Shown here piece by piece: positions 35,211 to 46,747 of a stretch of 64,000 nucleotides of DNA. The notes below the pieces were generated by a model. That model ran no database searches and had not been told where the DNA came from. It was given only the letters and a program-made list of their open reading frames with translations. The stretch's first letter is position 1; every line of letters starts with the position of its first letter. This DNA comes from Byssochlamys sp. IMV 00236 (Eukaryota > Ascomycota > Eurotiomycetes > Eurotiales > Thermoascaceae), in assembly GCA_001931875.2 (NCBI GenBank), contig MSJH02000792.1, forward strand, positions 616,244 to 680,243, read 5' to 3'. Position numbers and translations under genes: made by a program.

Positions 35211-36491
35211 ATGTCTGCTCCTTCCAGACAGGAGAGCGCCTCGAAGCTCATCTCGCGAGAACCATTGGTACGGGATATCGCGTAGCCATACTTTGGCGGG
35301 TTCCTTTCTTCTTTGTCGGCTGGATTGTCCAGTCGGATTTTGTTTACTTATCTCGTTTTAGTTGTTGAATCATCCATCCCATTTGGGATGTTGCTGGAAT
35401 ATTATATACGTCTCTGAACTGACCAGAATGTCGGACCGTAGGATCCTGCTGAGGCCAAATGGATAAGGTTGGTCAAATGCACTTACACTGATCCGCTAGG
35501 AGTGCAGCGGATATGGGAATCGGCCGAGCGACAGGTGAGTTCATAACTAGATTGTCCTTCTGATATTCTTGCTACAGTTTGAAGTCTTCCTGTCGTGTCA
35601 TTCCCTGTAATTATTTTCATATGTTGCTCAGATAAATGCAAGGTGGATGGTGTTGATCCGCGTGGTTGATGCCCTATTGGGAACGGGAGATATTTGCGTG
35701 GAGTTTTGTTGCAACTAGAGTCTTCTTATCAAAGCGATGTGGGATATTTATCGAGGCTCTATTTGGGCCACCGTTTTCGGTCAAAACCGAACCGCAATGA
35801 CACAACCATCTCTTCGTGTTCTTTTGCCAACGAAGCTCACATATAAGGACCTTGCTTGGCCTGAGTGCTAGGAACAATCGAGTATGGATCATGAAAACAG
35901 TTGATTTATTTGCTGACGTGACGTCTTTCTCAACAGTCGCGCCCAAAGAACGCGCTCATTGACGCCGTAGGAATTGTCGCACTCCTCCAGAAGGACACCG
36001 GTCCCGAATTGCTCCTACAGAAACAATACAGAGCCCCGCTTGATAAAGTCACTATCGAGGTTCCCGCCGGCCTCTTAGATGAGGGCGAAACGGCTGAGGA
36101 ATGCGCCGTGCGCGAGCTAAGAGAAGAGACTGGATACGTCGGAGTCGCCGAGAAGACAAGTACCATTCTGTATAATGGTATGTACTCGAATATGCTTCGA
36201 CATAGCAACATTGTAATCGTTTGTAAATGCTGATATCCGACTCAAACAGATCCCGGATTCTGCAACACAAATGAAAATCTGGTCCACGTCCGCGTCGATA
36301 TGTCTCTACCCGAGAACCAGAACCCAGAGCCGCAGCTCGAAGACAACGAGTTCATTGAGTGTTTTACCGTGCCGGTGAACAATTTGTTCGAGGAGATTAA
36401 AAAGCTCGACAAACAGGGCTATGCAATCGATGGTCGAGTCGGCTTACTAGCTGAAGGAATCGAGCTCGCGAAAAGGCTGGGTCTGCGGTAA
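35211..36491 (+). CDS. Nudix hydrolase, ADP-ribose pyrophosphatase (Ysa1-like)
   Basis: Four exons: 35211-35267, 35442-35534, 35937-36177 and 36250-36491; 211 codons including stop (210 aa, the size of Ysa1/NUDT5). The Nudix box at residues 95-117 is canonical: GLLDEGETAEECAVREL then REETGY. Upstream are the NUDT5-type strands DAVGIVALLQ and LLLQKQYRAPLDKVTIEVPA; downstream PGFCNTNENLVHVRVDM and the LEDNEFIECFTVP helix. Role: hydrolyses ADP-ribose to AMP and ribose 5-phosphate, clearing free ADP-ribose from NAD turnover; cytosolic. The first intron is 174 nt and the second 402 nt, longer than typical here, but the flanking protein is continuous with the family. It converges on a second Nudix gene with 280 bp between stops. 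Confidence 0.93.
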
Positions 36492-36771
36492 GAAGAGAGA
36501 AAGGATTTTGTAGACCGTGTTCGCTTTCCTTCTTTTATCATGATACCTTGCGCCCATGTTGGATAGTAGACATAGAGGGGATCCTGTTATGATTATACAT
36601 CTCTCGTTCCTGGAAATTTACTCACTCTCCACTTCTCAATCGCTCAGTGAGCAAGCAGACCGCATCGTCACGGATTCAAAGTTTTTGTCCTGCTATAGAT
36701 ACAGGGGCTTCTTCGAATCGAGATAGAGTTGAGTATGAAAATAGGCTCTGGACCTGCCGTGTTTCAGACCG

Positions 36772-37751
36772 TCACAAGTGTCCTTCCCGTTTCAAACCAT
36801 TATAGAGGGCCCAAGCAGCTAAACTCTTGCCATCTCTTACGCACTCCTTCCACAGATGCTCCAGGGGAACAACTTTCAGGGTGATCTTTTCTCCATGTGA
36901 CCTCAAGCCAGTCAGACGACCCTGCAACCCATCTATATCCTTCCGCGGCATGCGTTTCTGGCATAGAAAAAGCGGTATGAACTCATCACTTCCTCCGGGC
37001 GACGGGTACATGCCCTTCTGCAGTTCCTCGCCGTCTGCCTGCTGTGGTAGCAATCCAAGCGCTAGCGATGTCATGTCGATAAGCTCATTCTGCGGAATTT
37101 TGAGCCCAGTCTCCTCCTCGATCTCCTTTGCAGCACCGCCGGCGAAGGTACCACTGTCGTCGAGCATTCCAGCGGGAATTTCAGAGAATGCGAGAGACCC
37201 CGCTGGTATACGGGGCTGAATGGTCAAGATGACACGCTTTCCATCTTCGGAGGACTCGGGTATATCGTCAGGTTGGAGGACGAGCTGGAATGAGGGGAAT
37301 GTCCGGATTAGGAAATAAGCTCGCCAAGTGGAAACACTCCTGTGAAACTTACCAGCATACCGACACTGCCGCCTCGCAAGAACACACTGCCTGGAAGTGT
37401 TTCACCCTGATCGTTGGAGACTTCGGCTTTGAGTTTCAGGAATCCTAGCCGGCCACCTTTGAAATAATCCACCGCTTGAATGTCGACTTTCCGTAGCACA
37501 TAGGGCGCCGCGTGAAACTCATGATGTTTGTTCTGTTGTCTCGTCAAAGAGCGCTGTAATGTTGAGAACCAGATGTTAAAAGCTGGGAATGCCAGTAATT
37601 GTTCCTTTGAGAGATCGGCTGTAGAGTTGACGGTGACTGGAGCATCCCGCTCTGTCTGGATCGTGAAGCTTGTCATCATTCGTCGTGCCGTCAATGACGG
37701 GATAACGCTTGGTTTCAAATGGCGAGCGGTCAGCCACAACCTCGAACGCAT
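36772..37751 (-). CDS. Nudix hydrolase, ADP-sugar diphosphatase type (NUDX14-like)
   Basis: Two exons, 37751-37353 and 37284-36772; 304 codons including stop (303 aa). The first 25 residues (MRSRLWLTARHLKPSVIPSL then TARRM) are basic and without acids, so they may be a mitochondrial presequence; a second ATG pair follows (MMTSF). The catalytic box at about residues 172-194 is GMLDDSGTFAGGAAKEIEEE then TGL. It departs from GX5EX7REUXEEXGU at the first Glu and the Arg, but this form (GMLDD...G...A.KE.EEETG) resembles plant NUDX14-type ADP-sugar diphosphatases, in which the spacing also differs. Likely substrate: ADP-glucose or ADP-ribose, by family analogy. The intron (37352-37285) carries GTAAGT and TTCCAG ends, phase 0. 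Confidence 0.88.
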
Positions 37752-38979
37752 GAATGTGGAGAAACGATTCGGTGTATTTCATGCCCTCGAGCAGTGGCTG
37801 TGTCTGGCAAGAGTGCTTTAAGCAAAGTCGCTATCGGTTAACTATTAAGTTATCGCATCATGTTCATGGATGAGAGCAACAAGGTAAGTAAAGCTCTCTC
37901 TTGGCAGAGCCTAACCTAAGTACGGCGGATGACGTCGGTGCACAACGCGGGCGGAAACAATCACCTAAACTTTCGAGCTATTATATGACCGGCGATGTTG
38001 CAGTCCAGGTCCGGATGAGAGTCGCACTGATAAGGAGGAATTCAGCCGTGCAGGGAGGGAGAATCGACCGCGCGAGAACCACGGATTCGTTCCAGCCCGT
38101 ACTTTTACAGTACAGTACTTACTTACTTAGCGGACTCGCGGGAGTCCGGATCTCTCGAGTCGATCTATGCGATGCCCGTATCATATCACATCCACCGTCC
38201 TCCGTAATAATAATCCAGACATAGCGCATGCTGTAGCTGATCGGCTCCGTTTCCCCTCATCCTGCGGGGTCAGGCGTTCGGTCCGCGAGACCATGCTACA
38301 ATTTCGGGAGCTCTCAGCAGGCGCCACAACTGGGATCTAGCCTTGAACGACGCAGCGACGAGGTACTCTTGGGACGGACTCCGTTCCGTCCGCGTGGCGG
38401 GCCTGTTTTTAGCTAAGAAGAGCCCTGGAGCAAGATGTCCTGGTACTCCAGCTGGCACAGCTTGCGTGCAAACGTTGTTCGGACGTCAGCCCGTCGTCCG
38501 CTTGCTTCGTGGCCGGCCAGCACGTTGTGCCAAAAGCCCTGCCATCGCAGACTCGAATCCTCCAGTCGAAGTGGCATCAAGAGAAAGACCTTAGCTTTGG
38601 AGGTAGACCGTCGATGGTGGTAGTAGTAACGCTGCCAGTCTCGATCGTCCATCTCGCTGGGAACGAACTGATCAGGTCGTGCGGTCATCACTCCACCTGA
38701 ATCCGGACCACCAGGGCTTATATGTGACTCTCGCCGTGGTCATTCCCATGAAGACCACTTGAGCCTCAGGTGACCTTGGATTGATCTATTCTCATATACT
38801 GGGCTGCTTACTGACACACGGTTGAAGGGTCTTGTCGCATGCTTGTGAGTACTTCCGTAACATCGAGGCGGAACCAACACACACACACGCAGGGCTGAGT
38901 ATCGGGGACTGCAGTCCAACAACAAAAGACAGATCGTTTCCCTCGACGTTCTGACTTTTGATTAACTCCACAGCGAAAC
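37752..38979. other. intergenic with one weak ORF
   Basis: 1.2 kb upstream of both the NUDX14-like gene and the RING gene. It contains one ATG-initiated minus-strand frame (38413-38688), listed separately. A short (ac)n tract is at 38878-38889. Confidence 0.45.
38413..38688 (-). CDS. unrecognised 91-aa ORF
   Basis: ATG-to-TAG frame beginning MTARPDQFVPSEMDDRDWQR, Arg/Tyr/His-rich early, with a more ordinary LRLEDSSLRWQGFWHNVLAG middle. No family recognised. The frame downstream on the same strand (to 38270) is also open in another phase, so a spliced gene is possible. Equally it may be chance in a GC-richer stretch. Confidence 0.25.
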   Translation of the reverse strand: MTARPDQFVPSEMDDRDWQRYYYHHRRSTSKAKVFLLMPLRLEDSSLRWQGFWHNVLAGHEASGRRADVRTTFARKLCQLEYQDILLQGSS

Positions 38980-41186
38980 ATGTCCACTTGGACCTCCCTC
39001 CCAACTACCTCTTGCGTGCATAAATACGCTTCTGGGTGCTTGCTCCCAACCCAGTCTATCTGCTGCTTCTGTGCCGACTACTGCAGCAGCTCCTCTGCGC
39101 CTGGCTATCTGCCAATCCTCGACGAGAGAACTAGAACCGCGTATAACTCGACGCGCTACGCCAAATATTGCTGGAAGTGTCAGGGTCAGTATTTGCAACC
39201 GTACTAACACCGACACGATTCCTTGGTTTCTGCGTCTCCACGTTCGTTGGCCCCCCTACTGTTTCCTATATTGCTATTCACCAATTCAGTAAATACGATT
39301 TTTCTTTCTTTGTCTGTACAAGGCTCGATAGCTCCTTTCTGTACACTTAACACTTGTGTGCACTCGCTTATCAACCATTCATTTCTAGAATACTGGGGCG
39401 CCCGACACGCCTCGCAGTTCCGTCCAGCTTCTCTAGCGACTTCAAATCTTACAGCGAACTTACCAGAGATTCATTCGCGCAGCTTGCATTCTGATCCTAG
39501 ATCGCAAGCTGCTGCCTTCGCGGGTTCAGGAATTCCTTCTGTTCCTGGCGGGTCCCAGAGGTCTCTCTATCCCCGTTGCAATAATATAACGGCTCTCAGA
39601 GAAGAACTCCAAGCCATCAATACTGGAATTGCCAGAGCTCTCTGCAGTCTGCAAGATCTTGGGAGCCAGCTGTCCTCTTACCGGTCCTTACAGAGCGTCC
39701 AAGGCATCATGCCCTCAGCCAACATGGAGACAGTTCAGCCTGCCGGCTTGAACAACACTGATCCGCAGATATCTACAGAGCAAAATGCGTACAATACAGA
39801 GATGTGGAACCAGGCCCATAATACTGCTCATCGAACTTCAATCAGTACTGCGCCCTCTGAAACGCCTAACAATGCTGAAGGTCCGGTCTCTAGCTCCTCC
39901 GCTTAGATCTCATTTCCATTGAATGTGTTATATTAACTGTGCAGTAGAAACCCAAAATGGGAATGCGCCCAGAGTTATGGCGCCTTTCTGGACTGGCGTG
40001 AATGGCCCATCTCCCGCCCCAGTTTCGCAGCAGTCAACTACTACATCAACTTCTGCGGGCCCCGGGACCGAATCTGGCAATAATGAGACTCCAACTCACG
40101 GTGCATCTACTCACGAATGGCGTCCAGCCGTAGCGAATAGCTGGGCGGAATATAACCGTATTGAAAACCACAGACGCTCACAGGCACAAACCGCTACCCA
40201 AGTACTGGGAGTTCCGACGCTGTATGCTAACAACCATCAAGCCTACCAACATATGGCGGGAACCTTGCAGCAACTAGGCCCTCATTTTGTGCCTCCAGGA
40301 TATTCACTCGTTCCGCAAGCTTCGTTCGGATACGCATCTCCAGCCGAGACACAACATGCATCGAGTTATAGACTGCCCCCTCTTGCCTATCCCCGCGCAA
40401 ATCCACATGTGGCCCTTCCACGTCCGGAAATGTCCAGCTCTGTCGCTCAGCAGCGAGCGCATGAAAGTCAATCCTCTGATGGAAATATCACAACTGGATC
40501 CGGAGCAAACCCACCACAGAATCTGAACACTCGTCGGCGTGCCAGGCGCCCGGATGATCCAGGATTCCAGCACTCGAGACGTCCCTCCCCTCCGCAATAT
40601 GAGGGGATTGCAACACAGCCGACAAACGCACAGTTCGCTGAGATGCCAGGTCCAGTTCCAGTTCCAGCCGCTGGAACTTACGTGTCCTATCCGGCACTCA
40701 CTGCACACCAACATGCTTTGATAACGCGGCAGATACAAATGAACAGTGTTCTGCGTGCTATGCGCCCTGAGGATGTCGAAGCTCTGCGAATGTATGAAGA
40801 GGGTATTGCTCGAGGCAGGCGCTTTCATACGGCACACACTGCTGCCGAGGAGCCTCCTTCGAAGGGCCTGGACAACCAGAATGACGGGAGACCAGAACCT
40901 AAAGAAGCGGAGGAGATGAATGTGAGCTTGGAATGCAAAGTTTGTCTGAGTCAACTCGTAGATACAGTCTTGATTCCCTGTGGTCATGCTGTTCTCTGTC
41001 GTTGGTGTGCAAACCAACACATGCCATCGAGCAGAGCCGACCACACACGTCCCAAAAAGCCCGCGGCATGTCCTATGTGTCGGAAGCCCGTGAAACAGAA
41101 GGTGAGTATTTCTGATACTGAACGTACCTGTACGATTGGGTCAGATCATTCTGACATAGATCTAGTTCCGAATCTACCTGTCCTGA
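38980..41186 (+). CDS. RING-finger protein with N-terminal cysteine cluster
   Basis: Four exons: 38980-39184, 39389-39880, 39945-41101 and 41166-41186; exactly 625 codons including stop (624 aa). Residues 1-75 carry paired cysteines (SICCFCADYC; KYCWKCQEYWGAR, the latter across intron 1), suggesting a small zinc-binding module. A long Ser/Thr/Gln/Asn/Pro-rich region follows (about 80-555). The C-terminal RING (about 563-620) is C3HC4: CKVCLSQLVDTVLIPCGHAV, LCRWCANQ, then CPMCRKPVKQKFRIYLS. The last exon has 21 nt and supplies the FRIYLS end common to this RING class. Likely an E3 ubiquitin ligase; substrate unknown. The third exon's 5' intron uses an atypical GTCCGG donor (39881); without it two open frames would be split by a TAG at 39904-39906. 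Exons 1, 3 and 4 are firmer than that junction. Confidence 0.78.
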
Positions 41187-44083
41187 TCCATCAGCGGTCG
41201 TGGACCAAGATCTATCGACAGTGCATAAGGAAGCTTAGAATGCATCAGCAGTCCCTTTTTCATCCTTCTGTTTTTCTATGCATTCGCATTTTCTTTAGGC
41301 TTGCATAGCATGGCGTTACTGGTGTTCTACGGTTCATCCTCTACTATCCATTACCAGATAAGGTGCATCAATGCCCGAGTCTACTTTGCACATGGTTTCT
41401 TTTCGTCCACTAGACGACATTGAATAATAGCACCGGCGCTCCCTTCTCCAAGTTCTTTCTTCAGCACAGCAGCAGCTCGCATCATCTCACGAACCCCCCA
41501 GGATCATCTTCTCATTCTCTGTCAAAAAGGGCGTAAGTGTCCAATCTCACGGGTGCATGTGTCTCGATGGTTTTACAATCTCTCTTCTTCTTTTCTGCTT
41601 TATCGGAACATCATCTCTATTTTTACGACTGTACGGCCTCCTCATCAATTCCAATCCAATCCTTTCCAATTCACATTTCCAACTTGCCTTCCCCCTAAGA
41701 AAAAATAAAAAGCAGAGATTGTTCGTCGTCTGCAGGTGAAAGACTCGTCAGAGATAATGCACTAATTCAGCCAATGCATCATCCTAACTGCAGTTAATCT
41801 CCCTGTTTCATCATACATGCTGCCTGAATCTGCTCAGATTGTTCCTAGCTAGATACTTGGTTAGCAATACACGTCCTTTGAACAAATTATCGTCTTTAGT
41901 TTATCACCCCGTATGGATGTATAGCATGGTCTATACGTACCGATCATGTCCTGGTCCCTTAGTTTTAGAACGATGTCGAATATGCAGTGTAGCACTATGA
42001 TCCTGCTGCAACACTACGGTCCAGCATAACATCGATGTCTCGTAAATTGTTGATTCCTCGACGACAATATACTCCTACTCAGGTCTTGCCCATATGAAGA
42101 TTATTTACAGAAGGCCAGATGAGATAAGTAAAAGATAGATCGAGCTTCTGAATTAGCACCTTAGTCACCTGCTATAAGATGCCCTTTCTACTCGTTCCAT
42201 ATTACATGTAGGCTAATTCTTAGTTGGCACTATACACAGTTAAGTGTAAACAAGAGTTTGATATTGGAGATATTCTCCCATGAAGCAATCAAAACGTGAT
42301 ATTCCGGATATATTAGAATGAATGGAGTAATATAGACTTCATAATCTATTGTTTTGTGTACGACCACTTGCCGTTCACCGGATTTCCATTTTTGGGATGT
42401 TCTACCTAGACGCACTTGCGAGATATAGATTCCTATAATGCTCCCCCGTCCACTTTTCAACATGATCTACCTACAGAATATATTTCAAGGTTGATTTACC
42501 ACTCTTTGAAAGACGCAATTTTTGCAAATCATCCCTGAACTCCCACGGTCTTGACTGCCTACGTGATCAGGCTGCAGCTGGAATGGCCTCATGACAAATG
42601 ATGAGGTGGGATGATGAACAATATCTCTCGAAGGATCACATAAATTCTAAAAAAGTCCGCTTAATCTTATTTCGGCTGACCGGGGGCGCTGTCAGACAAG
42701 GTTTGGAGGCTCGAGGGTTGTCGGCAATGAGATATACCGCAGTGAAGATATAGCTATGGACTAGTGGTGGTGTTGAACAAGGTTTCTTGGAATCCGGAAA
42801 TGAACGGAGATATCGTGATGGGGCTATAAGCCTTATCTATTCACTATGAGACAGCCTTATGTTGTGCGCCAAGTGTAAGTCTAGAGTACCTAAGTAGGCA
42901 TGGATCGGATACAGTGCGCAACGCTCGTGTCAGCATGCCAACGTGGAGTGAATTTCCATGCATAATTCCTGCTTCGATGACATGTCAACAAAGGGAAGTT
43001 TCGGCGAGATCGTGTTCTAGAACCTTGGGTGATATAGTAGATAAAAGGACCGATTGGAAATCAATAGTCTGAGCCTCGGTGTATATGTCATATGTATACT
43101 GTAGGATCTGCTGCATCTGACTATCTACAGTAATTATTACGAGATGCCACGAAACTAGAAACTCACTGAACACGAGAGAATCTGAACTTTCACAGAGGCG
43201 TGGAGGTGCACATGGCGGGGGGGTTTGCATACATGCAGGCAGGTCATCCTGTAGGTAACCTCATCAGCCTGCACTAGGCCACAACTCTCGGAGCTTAGTT
43301 ACCTACTTATATGACAGATGAAACGTACGGATTTCTGAAGAAGGGTGGGGGCCCTGTCTTCAGCTGTTCCTATCAGTGTTTAGCTTTCTTTGCGTTTACG
43401 TATGAGGCTATCATTTCGAGGGCGAGCACATAGAAACAAGACCTGCAACTAGCCGTCAATATAGGAGGTCATGGGGAGGCTGGATCTCGCTGAGAGTGTG
43501 TAGGAACTGGTCAGCTGTGAATCTAACCGGCAATCCAATCCTCCAGGATCAGTTGCAAGGGGCTCCCGCAATTTTGTGGCTCAGTCATCTTGAAGATCTA
43601 CTCCGTAGATGTATAACGAGTTAAACGAGTCAATATCCATGTGCCCAGCATTTACCGCTTTCTGCATAGCGTCCGGCCTTATCCCTGGTCAGATTAATGA
43701 TATACCAATTATCTTATCATTGACCACCGAAGGAATCCTTATCTAATGACCTATGTATCGCCATTCTGGTTGCCTGCAGACCCAGGCCGCGACCAGCCTT
43801 ATGTCTGCCCTAAATGTATGGTATCACAGCAAGTATGGTAGGTAGCCCTGATCTTTCCCGCCGCCACTTTCATCATCTGCGGAGGAAAATCAAGATCGAT
43901 TATTATAAACGATGATATTATAGATCGGTTCCAGGGAATCACCATGCTGTAGGCAACTAGAGAGACAAAAACTCGCTTTCTAGATATGAGATATATTTGA
44001 CATCCAGCTCCGACCAACTAGGAGTTCTCCTTTTCGGTCGAAACAATATATCCTCTCTATAGCGGGAGGAAAGGTCCGCAATG

Positions 44084-44110
44084 AACTAGGCAACCGCTAG
44101 TTGCCTAGTT
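44084..44110. repeat. perfect inverted repeat, 11-bp arms, 5-nt loop
   Basis: Arms aactaggcaac and gttgcctagtt are exact reverse complements around cgcta. It would fold as a stable hairpin in RNA or cruciform in DNA. No gene end lies nearby, so it is not an obvious terminator. Confidence 0.8.
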
Positions 44111-45402
44111 GCGATAGACCTTCTCTTGAAGCGCTCTCTCCGGTAGGCTTAGAAAGCCCCACGTTCTCGAACTAAGGCTAACTACTTAATTAACATAGGG
44201 TCCTGAACCTCATCCAATAAAAAAAAGACCTGCACATTGTTATGTGTGTAACATACATTAGTTCGCATGGATTATTGCATGGATTGAATCAGGGTGAAAA
44301 CTGGTATCACCCGCATTATTATTACGATCTGGGCTGCATCAGGTCCCGCATCAGGTCGCCGGTTCGGCGACCTTAGTTGACAGCTGTATATAGCTCATAT
44401 AAATCGGTTGAATCTCTTTATCTTTTCAAGGCATATAATACTGAATGCGGCCAAGCGCATCCGATTTTCAGCCGATAGGTAGTCTTGCTACGTAACTACA
44501 GACAGGTGTCATTATTGAGTTGGCCGGGCGTAATCGATTCACTTATCTGATTGCGCCATTGTTAATGATCAATGACGGAAGAAGGCAGAGGTTCTGCTCA
44601 TTAAATGCTCATATCCATGTTGAGATCAATGGCTAATAGAAAGACTTGGTGTTTTCAGAGTTTTTACTCTGCCGCCACCCATCCAATTGCTGCGTCGATG
44701 TAATTCCGCGTGTTGGTAGATAATAGGATAATAGAGAAAGCCAACGGCGTCTCGATATCAATGTGAATCTGTAACAGGAAAACATGAACGGGAGAAGATA
44801 AAAATAGAAGGCTAGCTATGAAACCTCGATTATCCTTTCATAACTCATCATGTAGTGAAGCACCCCCTCTTTTAAAAGAAATGCGCCCCGAGCGCAGACT
44901 ACAGGCTATAAGAGGCATTGTTAGTCTTGATAAAACAGGAAGATGATTAAGATCCATCATCATATTATTGAAGCCTATAGTTCCATGATCATCATTCCAG
45001 CCTTCCCTCGTCCCTCAAGTAAGGGGCGTCCGATAGGTAGATGCCTTTACCAAGGCTATCAGGCTACAATTTATCAGCTGTTGGATCGATATCCCTTACT
45101 TCCTGTGTTTTCAGCTGTACTTTGAAGCAATTTGCCTCCCTTCCTCATCTCAGACGTCAGTTGGTTACGAAGTATGATACGTCTGTATGTTCAGATACTT
45201 GTATCGTATTTCATTTCGTTTCTTCCAATTTCTGATCAAGGCAAGGCAGGTCAAGCAAGCATAGGGCGTAGTCACAATAAAATACGTTACAATGAGTTAG
45301 AGAGCCTGACTGGTTTGTGGTCCGAAAGTTGAGTAAAAGTGTGGAAGATATTTCTGGAAGCACAAATCACGTCATAAGCTGACCTTCCTCAGGACTTGGA
45401 AG

Positions 45403-45451
45403 CTTCTATGCTTCTAGAAAACTTCTATGCTTCTAGAAAACTTCTAGAAAA
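45403..45451. repeat. 19-bp tandem duplication plus partial copy
   Basis: The unit cttctatgcttctagaaaa occurs at 45403-45421 and 45422-45440, followed by an 11-base partial copy (cttctagaaaa). Each unit contains tctaga, a palindrome. Confidence 0.85.
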
Positions 45452-46348
45452 TCATTTATCATCTAGGCAGCAGCTGGAAAAGCCAAGAAAAGAAACTCCA
45501 TAATGTACATTCGACAAGCAGTACCAAGTTTAAGTATGTCAAAGAGCGCGTGCAACAGTCATGACACGTACGAGGTATATACTCCCAGAGAAAGTCCACA
45601 GCTGCATTAAATACATATCTAGAAAAAAAAAGAACAAAGAAAGAGATAAACTGACGTTCAGCCAGTCAGATGCGGCCCTACTCCGTACTTTTGGCCGCGG
45701 CTAGACTCGGCTAAAGTACCTGCATATAGTACCATGCGTGATACAGGGGCACGCAGATCCGGGGTATTTAGATAGTGGAGGTGAAAAGCCATCTTTTTGT
45801 CTGACGCCAACCAGAATGAGGACATTTACAAGATTCAAAAGCTATTACTCAACCCTATATAGCTCATGGTACAGTTTTACCATCCGTCGGAGTCCGTGTC
45901 CTCAAGCTCATGTAACCTAATGATCACAGTATCAGTCTGCTGTAGCCTGATTGTCACTGTATCCTTCTGCAAGGAACAGTGGTGTCGTACGAGTGCATTG
46001 GAACATTTTATTGCCCTTATCTGGCTAGCTAACTTCACTTGGATCGGATCTGTGATAACCCTGCTTATCCGATATCAGTGTCGTACAAGGCTACAGTAGT
46101 GGACTAGTACTTATTCCCCTATGAGTGCACACCGCTTTGAGTTGGCTGAGCAACGAAGCTCAGTCACAAAGAAATGCTGTCAATGCTCTCGACATCGAAA
46201 GCTCAATTCCATCCTAGGAAGCTCTTTTGTAAGTAAGTCAATGGCCGCATTTCCTTGGGTGAAGTTCTTAGGCCTCATCAAGGTATGTTGTTGATGATGG
46301 GCTTACTGAGGAAGATCGTTCGACTCTTCGGAAGGGATAACATAGTTA

Positions 46349-46747
46349 ATGTCGGAGTCTACCTACAGGCAGACCTCCTGTCGGGTTTCTCCCACGCCTT
46401 CTAGCTCCACCAACAGAGCTAAATACGCTGAGCTAGTTGCTAGAGAATTCAAGCTCAGCGAGTTTCGCTTCAGATATAATCCAACAATAATCAGTATAGG
46501 AAACTCTGTATCCCTAGTTAGTTATATTCGTATACTTAGATACTCGGATCACTATAAAGACAGACGCATGTTTCCAGGAGAGCTCTCCTCTCTCAAGCTG
46601 CTTCTCCGGGACATGCATCCCCGGCCCACTGGATCTGAGGGCATTCTAAGCCAAAAGTACTTGACTTCTCATTGTCTCATGATAAGGCGCTCAGATATTA
46701 TCGAGAAGTTGGATATGGCGATTAAGTTATATGCCGATAATCCATAA
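46349..46747 (+). CDS. unrecognised 132-aa ORF in gene-free tract
   Basis: ATG-initiated frame with mixed composition: a Ser/Thr-rich start, then AKYAELVAREFKLSEFRFRY, and a basic helical end (DIIEKLDMAIKLYADNP). It reads more protein-like than its surroundings but I recognise no family and find no flanking exons. Possible relic of a decayed gene or an orphan gene. Confidence 0.25.
   Translation: MSESTYRQTSCRVSPTPSSSTNRAKYAELVAREFKLSEFRFRYNPTIISIGNSVSLVSYIRILRYSDHYKDRRMFPGELSSLKLLLRDMHPRPTGSEGILSQKYLTSHCLMIRRSDIIEKLDMAIKLYADNP

Noticed and set aside
40304..41044. 246-codon minus-strand frame
   Set aside because: Antisense to the RING-finger gene and without recognisable domains.
39923..41308. 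A separate 461-codon gene starting at 39923
   Set aside because: The region joins upstream exons with exact phase, and splicing at 41101/41166 gives a better RING C-terminus than the read-through.
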